A model generated the notes under the pieces. That model was not told the origin of the DNA. It saw nothing but the letters and a program-made list of their open reading frames with translations, and searched no databases. This document shows positions 44,282-51,284 of a stretch of DNA of 64,000 nucleotides, in pieces; the first letter of the stretch is position 1, and every line of letters starts with the position of its first letter. This DNA is from Variovorax paradoxus (GTDB lineage Bacteria > Pseudomonadota > Gammaproteobacteria > Burkholderiales > Burkholderiaceae_C), in the NCBI RefSeq assembly GCF_009755665.1, contig NZ_CP046622.1, forward strand, positions 558,001-622,000. The letters run 5' to 3'. A program made the translations under genes and the position numbers.

Positions 44282-46290
44282 CCATTGCGGCGCGCCTGAT
44301 GCTGTTGCTGGTGTTGCTTGCCACGGGCGGCAACGCGGCGGCAGTGCAGCGCGCGCTGCTCGTGGGGGTGTCCGAACTGGTGAACCAGCCGCAGGCGCTG
44401 TGGCTCCAGGCGCCGCGCAACGACGTGATGCTGATGCGGCAGACCCTGGTGAAACAGGGCTTTGCGCCCGCCGATGTCACCGTGCTGGCCGACGGTGTTG
44501 CGGGCGCCTCGCTGCCCGAAGCCGAGCGCATCAACGAGGCGCTGGCCCGGCTGCTCGAGCAGTCCCGTTCGGGCGATTTCGTGATGCTCTATTTTTCTGG
44601 CCACGGCACGCGGGTGCGCGACAGCACCAAGCGCTACCAGGAGCCCGATGGCCTGGCGGAAAACTTTCTGGCACGCGACGCCCGGGGCACGGATGCGTCC
44701 GGCGGCAGCTTGCCGGGCGGCCTGCGCGACGTCGACTTCGACCGCTGGATCCGCGCCTTCCTGGGCAAGAACGTGTTCGTGTGGTCGGTGTTCGACACCT
44801 GCTCCGCGGCCTCGATGACGCGCAGCAGCGCGGCACAGCCGCCGGAAGACGCCGGCCCCGCGGACGATGAAGTGCGCTTTCGCGGCGTGCGTGCCGGCCA
44901 GCTTGCTGCGAGCGGGCCCTCCGCGGCACCGCCGCCGATGCAGGCGCTGCCCGAGGCTGCGGCCGGCGTGCCCCGCGCGCGCTATGTGGCCTTCTTCGCG
45001 TCGGAGAGCCACCAGGTCACGCCCGAACTGCGCTTGCCGCGCAAGGCCCGCAACGCGCGGCCCCAGGGTTTGCTGACGTGGGCGGTGGCCGAGGCGCTGC
45101 AGCAGAAGCCCGCGACCTGGCGCGACCTGTTCAACGGCGTGCTGGACCTGTATCCGCCGGTGATCGAAGAACTCGAATCGCGCTTTCCCGCGCGCGAGTT
45201 GCCGTCGCCGGTGGCGGAGGGCAACCTCGACCTGCCGATCTTCGCCAACGCCTCGGCACCTCTTTCGACACGGCCCGTGTGGCGTGCCGAACGCGCGGGC
45301 GGCAGCCTCACGCTCAAGGCCGGCTTGCTCGACGGACTGGAGCCGGGGCAGGAGCTTCGCATCGTCGCCACCCTGGCCGACGGCATCCAGCGCACGGCGC
45401 AGGGCAGGCTGGCGCAGGCCGATCTCGGCAGCGCGCGGCTGGCTGTCCCCCCGGTCTTGGCCGAACTCGCGCAGGCCACTTCATGGAGCGTGACGCCGAT
45501 GGGCGAGCCGGCCTCGGCGGCGTTGCGGGTGCGCAGCGATTCCGCGCTGCCCGGCGGGCTCAGCCTCGACTACCCTGCCTCCGTCCGCACGGCGGGCGAG
45601 GCGCAAGCCGATGTGCGCTGGGTGGACCTTGGCGCGGCGGGTGGCCGGCTGGAGCTGCTGTCTCCCGCGCTCGCTGCGGCTGCGGAGGCAGGCTCTGCGC
45701 CGTCCGGCATCGTGGTGCGCGACATGGCCGAAGCCCGCGTACGGCTCCAGGCACTGGCGCAACTCAAGTGGATGTCGCGCCTTGCCGAGCTGGCAAAGGA
45801 CGGGCGGCTCGACGGTTTCGACGCCGTGCTCGAAGTGCGCGACGACAGCCGCGTGCTGCGCAGCGCGAACGTGCGCGACACCGCCGGCAGCGCCTTGCAG
45901 CTGCGGCCGGGAGAGCGCGCCGAGCTCATGGTTCGCAACGGCAGCGGCCAGTCGATCGATCTCGTGGTGGTCGGTGTCGATGCACAGGGAGTCCTGCGGT
46001 CGGTCTATCCCGAGGATCTGGGCGAAGCCAATCGCTTCGAACGCGGTACGCGCGAGTCGCCTGCCTCCAAGCGCTTTGCGCTGCCGTGGCTCAAGCCCGG
46101 GCGGCCGGCCAGGCTGTTGGTGCTGGCAACGCCGGCCCAGGCCCGCAGTGCACCGCGCCTGTTCGGCGCCGGCACCGCCGAAGCCACGACCCCCACCGCG
46201 GAACTGCGGGTGCGCGGCCAGCTCACGCCCGAGCGCGAGCGCCAGGTGTACGGCGCCATGTTGCGCTGGACGAACTTCGCCGCGCCCTGA
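44278..46290 (+). CDS. Exported caspase-like (peptidase C14) protein with DUF4384-like tail
   Basis: A 670-residue protein with a signal peptide (about residues 1-22, MLLLVLLATGGNAAA). The caspase fold follows: RALLVGVSELVNQPQALWLQ, His 109 in MLYFSGHGTRVRD and Cys 175 in SVFDTCSAASMT, giving an intact clan CD His-Cys dyad. The region after about 340 is beta-rich; near 570-640 it reads VLRSVYPEDLGEANRFE, similar to the DUF4384 tail of the upstream kinase. Its ATG overlaps the stop of the membrane protein gene. A periplasmic protease acting on that protein's periplasmic tail is a reasonable idea; an effector role is an alternative. No immunity gene is evident. Confidence 0.82.
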   Translation: MTIAARLMLLLVLLATGGNAAAVQRALLVGVSELVNQPQALWLQAPRNDVMLMRQTLVKQGFAPADVTVLADGVAGASLPEAERINEALARLLEQSRSGDFVMLYFSGHGTRVRDSTKRYQEPDGLAENFLARDARGTDASGGSLPGGLRDVDFDRWIRAFLGKNVFVWSVFDTCSAASMTRSSAAQPPEDAGPADDEVRFRGVRAGQLAASGPSAAPPPMQALPEAAAGVPRARYVAFFASESHQVTPELRLPRKARNARPQGLLTWAVAEALQQKPATWRDLFNGVLDLYPPVIEELESRFPARELPSPVAEGNLDLPIFANASAPLSTRPVWRAERAGGSLTLKAGLLDGLEPGQELRIVATLADGIQRTAQGRLAQADLGSARLAVPPVLAELAQATSWSVTPMGEPASAALRVRSDSALPGGLSLDYPASVRTAGEAQADVRWVDLGAAGGRLELLSPALAAAAEAGSAPSGIVVRDMAEARVRLQALAQLKWMSRLAELAKDGRLDGFDAVLEVRDDSRVLRSANVRDTAGSALQLRPGERAELMVRNGSGQSIDLVVVGVDAQGVLRSVYPEDLGEANRFERGTRESPASKRFALPWLKPGRPARLLVLATPAQARSAPRLFGAGTAEATTPTAELRVRGQLTPERERQVYGAMLRWTNFAAP

Positions 46291-46359
46291 CCAGGCCCCT
46301 CCGCACACGTCCATCCGCACACATCCACCGAATCACACATCACCGAGAAGGAGAAGCCC

Positions 46360-46926
46360 ATGTCCATGACTTCCAACGGAGTCCCCGATCCCGACGACGC
46401 GCTGCGCATGCTCGATCTTGCGCTGGGAGGGGCGAGCGGCTGCGATCTCGTGATGCTGATCGAACACTCGGGCACTCCCATCGAGGGAGAGCTGGCGCGC
46501 CAGTTCGAAGACGGCAAGCCGCGCCTGGAAATTGCCGGCTATTTCTGGGGCGGGCATCAGCACTCGCAATCCGGCCGCGCCGCGGCGGCGCGCGCGTTGT
46601 CGAACTTCATCGTCGTGCGCCGCACCGATGCGGCCACGGCCTCCATCGCGAGCCTGCTGCGGGTCAATGCAGAAGCCGGAAAGGTGATCGTGAGCGTCTA
46701 CAAGTCGGGCGGGGACGTCAAGTCGACCGAGGCCCAGTCCATGCTGGAGTTCACCATGGAGAAGGTGCGGGTGACCAGCCACATGTTGCTCACCAACAGC
46801 GTGCTGGGCGTGCCGACGGAAATCATCAGCTTCGCATTCAGGCGTTTCAGCATCCGCTCGGCGCCACAAAAGGAGGCGGGCGCGCGCGGTGCGGTGCGAG
46901 AGTGCGTCTTCGAATCCACCGAGTGA
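46360..46926 (+). CDS. hcp: T6SS tube protein Hcp-like
   Basis: A 188-residue Hcp-family protein. The signature AGYFWGGHQHSQSGRAAAA (tube-ring strand), IVSVYKSGGD, then MLEFTMEKVRVTSHMLLTNS and EIISFAFRRFSIRS matches Hcp. Hexameric Hcp rings stack into the inner tube expelled by the sheath. The protein is somewhat longer than the usual 160-170 residues, mainly at the N-terminus. A GAAGGAGA ribosome binding site lies six bases before the ATG, as expected for a highly made protein. In related clusters tssB and tssC lie directly upstream; here the caspase-like gene does. Confidence 0.85.
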   Translation: MSMTSNGVPDPDDALRMLDLALGGASGCDLVMLIEHSGTPIEGELARQFEDGKPRLEIAGYFWGGHQHSQSGRAAAARALSNFIVVRRTDAATASIASLLRVNAEAGKVIVSVYKSGGDVKSTEAQSMLEFTMEKVRVTSHMLLTNSVLGVPTEIISFAFRRFSIRSAPQKEAGARGAVRECVFESTE

Positions 46927-46951
46927 TCGAAACCAACCGGGGCCCCACACC

Positions 46952-47761
46952 ATGACCGCATCCGAACTGCTGAAGGCCGCCGATCCGGTGGCTGCGCTCA
47001 AGGCACTGAGCGACGAAGTGCGCGCCAAGCCGTCCGACAGCAAGCACCGCGTCTTCATGGCGCAGCTGCTCTGCGTGCTGGGCCAATGGGAGCGCGCGCT
47101 CAACCAGCTCACCGTGGCGGCCGAGCTCGATGCGCTGGCCGTGCCGATGAAGCAGGTGTACGGCGAAGCCGTGCGCTGCGAGGGCCTGCGCGCAGAAGTG
47201 TTCGCGGGCAAGCGCACGCCCATGGTGTTCGGCCAGCCGGACGAATGGCTGGCGCTGCTGATCGAATCGCTGCTGCGCCAGGGCCGCGGTGAAGACGGCA
47301 TGGCCGAAGACCTGCGCCAGCGCGCCTTCGACGCCGCACCGGCCATCGGCGGCACCATCGACGGCGCACCGTTCGATTGGCTGGCCGATGCCGACATGCG
47401 CCTCGGCCCGGTGCTCGAAGCTTTCGTCAACGGCAAGTACTACTGGATTCCCTATGTGCGGCTCGCGCACGTCAAGATCGAGCCGCCCGAAGACCTGCGC
47501 GATTGCGTCTGGATGCCCGCCCACCTGCAGTTCGAGAACGGCGGCGAGACGCTTGCGCTGATTCCCACGCGCTACGAGGGCAGCGAGAACAGCGCGGACG
47601 GCGAACTGCAGCTCGCACGCAAGACCGAGTGGCGCGAACTGCGGCCCGAGGTGTGGATCGGCAGCGGCCAGCGCGTGCTGGGCAGCGACGCCGGCGAGTA
47701 CGCGCTGATGGACGTGCGCGAAATCCTGTTCACGCCGTCGGAGGACGGCACCGGTGGCTGA
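46952..47761 (+). CDS. tagJ: T6SS accessory protein TagJ (ImpE family)
   Basis: A 269-residue cytoplasmic protein of the ImpE/TagJ family. It begins SELLKAADPVAALKALSDEV with TPR-like helices (VFMAQLLCVLGQWERALNQL), then a beta-rich C-terminal half with EWLALLIESLLRQG, GKYYWIPYVRLAHVKIEPPE and GSDAGEYALMDVREILF. In H1-type systems TagJ binds TssB and ClpV and aids sheath recycling. Its presence implies that a TssB protein is made from elsewhere. The ATG at 46952 is preferred over a longer reading. The stop is overlapped by eight bases by the GTG start of tssE. Confidence 0.9.
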   Translation: MTASELLKAADPVAALKALSDEVRAKPSDSKHRVFMAQLLCVLGQWERALNQLTVAAELDALAVPMKQVYGEAVRCEGLRAEVFAGKRTPMVFGQPDEWLALLIESLLRQGRGEDGMAEDLRQRAFDAAPAIGGTIDGAPFDWLADADMRLGPVLEAFVNGKYYWIPYVRLAHVKIEPPEDLRDCVWMPAHLQFENGGETLALIPTRYEGSENSADGELQLARKTEWRELRPEVWIGSGQRVLGSDAGEYALMDVREILFTPSEDGTGG

Positions 47762-48269
47762 ACTCACCGCACAGGAGCGGCTGCAGCCGTCGCTGCTCGA
47801 TCGCCTCGTCGACCATGCGCCCGACGAGAAGCGCGAGAGCGACGACAAGCGCACGCTCACCAAGCAGGCGCTGCGCCAAGCCGTGCTGCGCGACCTCGGC
47901 TGGCTTTTCAATGCCACCAGCTATGGCCTTGCCATGGACGACAAGCGCTTTCCCAATGCGGCGCGCTCCGTCATCAATTACGGATTGCCTATGCTGTCTG
48001 GCCAGTACACCTCGTCGGTGCAGCGTGTCAGCATGGAGCAGGCTTTGAAGAACGCAATCCTGCAGTTCGAGCCACGCATCCTGTCCCGCACTCTCGAAGT
48101 TGAACTCGTCATGGAAGGCTCGGCATTGGACTCCCACAACAGCATCGGCCTGCAGATCCGCGGCATGCTGTGGGCGCAGCCCGTGCCGCTCGAGTTCCTG
48201 ATGCGCAGCCGCGTCGACCTGGAAGAAGGCCGCATAGAGATCGTGGACATGGCGCAATCCCAGAGGTAA
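47754..48269 (+). CDS. tssE: T6SS baseplate subunit TssE (gp25-like)
   Basis: A 171-residue homolog of phage T4 gp25, the sheath-initiating part of the baseplate. It shows QPSLLDRLVDHAP at the N-terminus, RDLGWLFNA, SVINYGLPMLSGQY, the gp25 core IRNAI-like text (ALKNAILQFEPRILSRTLEV) and a C-terminal FLMRSRVDLEEGRIEI. It begins with GTG overlapping the end of tagJ and is followed by tssF after seven bases. Confidence 0.94.
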   Translation: MAELTAQERLQPSLLDRLVDHAPDEKRESDDKRTLTKQALRQAVLRDLGWLFNATSYGLAMDDKRFPNAARSVINYGLPMLSGQYTSSVQRVSMEQALKNAILQFEPRILSRTLEVELVMEGSALDSHNSIGLQIRGMLWAQPVPLEFLMRSRVDLEEGRIEIVDMAQSQR

Positions 48270-48276
48270 GTCCGCC

Positions 48277-50169
48277 ATGGACCCCAGGTTGCTGAGCCTG
48301 TATGAACAGGAACTGCGCTACTTCCGCGAAAGCTCTTCGGAGTTCGCACGCGCCTTTCCGAAGATCGCGCACCGCCTGGGCATCGAAGGCCAGGAGGTCG
48401 CCGACCCGTACGTCGAGCGGCTGATCGAGGCCACGGCATTCCTCTCGGCACGCGTGGGGCTGAAGCTCGATGCCGAATACCCGCGCTTCACGGGCCATCT
48501 GCTCGACATCGTCTATCCGCACTTCCTGGCGCCCACGCCGGCCATGGCCATTGTGTCGGTGACGCCCGATGCCGATGACGCCAAGCTTGCCACCGGCCCG
48601 ACGCTGCCGCGCGGCAGCGGGCTGCGCGCACGGCAGGCGGTAGGGCAGAACACGCACTGCGAATTCCGCACGGCCAGCGCACTGCGCGTCTGGCCCATCG
48701 AGATTCTGCGGGCCCAGTACTTCACCTATGCGCCGGACCTGCCGCTGAATGCGCACCCGCAGTCGCGCGCAATTCGCGGCGGGCTGCGCATTGCGCTGCG
48801 CGCGACGGCGGGGCTGAACTTCGGCCAGATCGCCATGGACGAGCTGGTGCTGCATTTCGGCGGCGCCGAAGACGTGGCGTGGCAACTGCACGAATGCGCG
48901 CTGGGCCAGCCCGTGGGTGTGCTGGTGCGGCCGATGGCGCCCGGCGGTGCAATGCAAGGCGCGATGAAGACGCTGCCCGGCAGTGCCATCCAGCCGGTGG
49001 GCTTCGAGGAAGACGAGGCGCTGCTGCCGGTAACGGCCACCGGCTTCTCGGGCTTCAGGCTGCTGCAGGAGTACTTCGCGTTTCCGCAGCGTTTTCAGTT
49101 CGCGCGCATCGGCGGCCTGCAGCCGCTGCTGGCGGACATGGCCGCGGCGGAGCTTGAGCTTGTGCTGCTCTTCTCGCGCGGCGATGCGGCACTCGAAAAG
49201 CTGGTGAGTGCCGACAACGTGCAGTTGCACTGCGTGCCGGTGGCCAACCTCTTCAGCAAGCGGCTCGACCGCGTACCCGTGTCGGAAGGCGTGAGCCAGT
49301 TCCACCTGGTGCCCGACCGCACGCGCCCGCAGGATTTTGAAGTGCACACCGTGACCGAGGTCACCGGACACGGCGCACCGGGCGCGGCGGAAGTGGCGGC
49401 CGAGCAGTCCTTTCGCCCGTTCTATTCGGCTTTTCATGGCAGCCGCCACGCGCACCCGGCCTACTACACGACGACGCGCGAGCCGCGCATGCTTTCGGTA
49501 CGCCAGCGCACCGAAGGGCACCGCAGCAGCCATATCGGCTCCGAGGTGTACATGCAGATCGTCGATCCGCAGCAGGCGCCGTATTCGACCGCGCTGCGCC
49601 AGCTGGCGGTGACCGCGCTGTGCACCAACCGCGACCTGCCGCTCCTGATGCCGCTGGGCCGCGACAACGACTTCGATTGCATCGACTCTTTTCCGGCGCA
49701 GCGCGTGCGCATGGTGCGCGGGCCTTCGCGGCCGGTCTCGCCGGTGGTCAGCCAGGGCCTCGGTTGGCGCGTGGTCGACCACCTGGCACTCAACTACCTG
49801 TCGCTTTCGGACAGCACGCCCGAGCAGGGCGCCGCCGCATTGCGCGAAACCTTGATGCTCTACGCCGCGCACGCGGACGAAATGCGCCAGGGCCAGGTGC
49901 GCGGCCTGCTCTCGGTCAAGAGCAAGCCCGTGGCACGCAGACTGCCGCTGCCGGGGCCGATTGCGTTCGGCCGCGGTCTCGAAGTGACGCTCGAAGTCGA
50001 CAAGGATGCGTTCCACGGCCACAGCGTCTTTCTTTTTGGCGCCGTGATGGCGCGCTACCTGGCGCGCCACGTGGAGGTCAACCACTTCGTCGAGGCCGTG
50101 CTGCGTATTGCGGGCAAGGGCGAAATCATGCGCTGGAGGCCGCTGTGCGGGACACGCCAGATTCTGTGA
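48277..50169 (+). CDS. tssF: T6SS baseplate subunit TssF
   Basis: TssF forms the T6SS baseplate wedge with TssG, TssE and TssK. The 630-residue length is normal. Family features are the N-terminal MDPRLLSLYEQELRYFRESS, EFARAFPKIAHRLG, DPYVERLIEATAFLSARVGL, YPRFTGHLLDIVYPHFLAP, and a C-terminal RGLEVTLEVDKDAFHGHSVF, with MARYLARHVEVNHFVEAVL near the end. Its stop overlaps the GTG start of tssG (GTGA). Confidence 0.96.
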   Translation: MDPRLLSLYEQELRYFRESSSEFARAFPKIAHRLGIEGQEVADPYVERLIEATAFLSARVGLKLDAEYPRFTGHLLDIVYPHFLAPTPAMAIVSVTPDADDAKLATGPTLPRGSGLRARQAVGQNTHCEFRTASALRVWPIEILRAQYFTYAPDLPLNAHPQSRAIRGGLRIALRATAGLNFGQIAMDELVLHFGGAEDVAWQLHECALGQPVGVLVRPMAPGGAMQGAMKTLPGSAIQPVGFEEDEALLPVTATGFSGFRLLQEYFAFPQRFQFARIGGLQPLLADMAAAELELVLLFSRGDAALEKLVSADNVQLHCVPVANLFSKRLDRVPVSEGVSQFHLVPDRTRPQDFEVHTVTEVTGHGAPGAAEVAAEQSFRPFYSAFHGSRHAHPAYYTTTREPRMLSVRQRTEGHRSSHIGSEVYMQIVDPQQAPYSTALRQLAVTALCTNRDLPLLMPLGRDNDFDCIDSFPAQRVRMVRGPSRPVSPVVSQGLGWRVVDHLALNYLSLSDSTPEQGAAALRETLMLYAAHADEMRQGQVRGLLSVKSKPVARRLPLPGPIAFGRGLEVTLEVDKDAFHGHSVFLFGAVMARYLARHVEVNHFVEAVLRIAGKGEIMRWRPLCGTRQIL

Positions 50170-51245
50170 GCGTCGCCCGTGCGGAGCCAGTCGGAACGCG
50201 CGTGGACAACGCGCTGCGCGAGTGGTCGGCCGAGCCGTGGGCCTTCGACTATTTTGCGGTGCTGCGCCGGCTGGAATCGATTGCAGGGACCACGCCGCGC
50301 TGGGGCCGCGCGCTGTTGCCGAACGCGGAGCCGGTGCGCGTGGGGCAGGAGCCTTCGCTCTCGTTTGCGCCCGCCAGCTTCAGCCGCTTCGAGCCCGCCA
50401 CCGCCTATTCGCCGCCGCGCCTGCGCCAGCATTTCTTCAGCTACATCGGTCCCAACGGTCCGCTGCCGGTGCACCTGAGCGACTTCATTCGCGAGCGCAG
50501 CATCAACCAGGGCGACCCGACGTGGCTGGCTTTCCTGGACAGCTTCTCGCATCGCTTCTCGCTGCACTTCTACCGGGCCTGGGCGCAGTCGCGGCCGGCC
50601 GTGGCGCTCGACCGGCCCAGCGAAGACAGGTTCAGGCTGCAGGTGGGTGCGCTGGTTGGCATCGGCGCGCCGGGACGCATCGGGCGCGACGAGGTGCACG
50701 ACGACGCGCGCCTGCATTTTTCGGGTTGGCTCGCGCGGCGCGTGCACAACGCCGAAGGTGTGGAATCGGTGCTGTGCAGCTACTTCGGCGTGCCGTTCAA
50801 GCTGGAGCGCTGGGTCGGCCACTGGATGAGCCTGCCCGCCGGCGAGCTCACCCGGCTCGGCCAGGGCGAGACCTTGCGATCGATGGGCATGGGCGCAATG
50901 CTCGGCACGCGCGCCTGGGACAGGCAGCACCGCGTGCGGCTGCACGTGGGCCCCCTCACGCTCGACCAGTACCGCATGTTCCTTCCCATCGGCGATGCGC
51001 AGCCCGTGCTGCAGCGCTGGATGCAGCAACTGCTCGGTGACGAGCTCGAGTGGGACGCGCAGCTTGCGCTGCAAGGCGCGCAGGTGCCGCCCACGCGCCT
51101 GGGGCAGGCGAAAGGCAATGCGCCGCGCCTCGGATGGATTGCGTGGCTCGGACAAAGGCCGCGCTCGCGCGACGCGGCCGACGTGCGCATTGCAAGCCAG
51201 CCGGCCGGCGCGAACCGGCGGCCGCACGCGCTTCCACTTCAATAA
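50166..51245 (+). CDS. tssG: T6SS baseplate subunit TssG
   Basis: A 359-residue TssG, partner of TssF in the baseplate wedge. Visible family parts are EPWAFDYFAVLRRLESIAG near the N-terminus, VRVGQEPSLSFAPASFSRFE, YIGPNGPLPVHLSDFI, HRFSLHFYRAWAQSRPAVA, and YFGVPFKLERWVGHWM. The GTG start overlapping the tssF stop is chosen because conserved sequence begins about 18 residues later; a GTG at 50145 is an alternative. The C-terminal 40 residues are basic and poorly conserved. Confidence 0.93.
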   Translation: MSVARAEPVGTRVDNALREWSAEPWAFDYFAVLRRLESIAGTTPRWGRALLPNAEPVRVGQEPSLSFAPASFSRFEPATAYSPPRLRQHFFSYIGPNGPLPVHLSDFIRERSINQGDPTWLAFLDSFSHRFSLHFYRAWAQSRPAVALDRPSEDRFRLQVGALVGIGAPGRIGRDEVHDDARLHFSGWLARRVHNAEGVESVLCSYFGVPFKLERWVGHWMSLPAGELTRLGQGETLRSMGMGAMLGTRAWDRQHRVRLHVGPLTLDQYRMFLPIGDAQPVLQRWMQQLLGDELEWDAQLALQGAQVPPTRLGQAKGNAPRLGWIAWLGQRPRSRDAADVRIASQPAGANRRPHALPLQ

Positions 51246-51284
51246 ACCCATCTTCATTCGTCTTGAAGAGATACGGAGTCCTCC

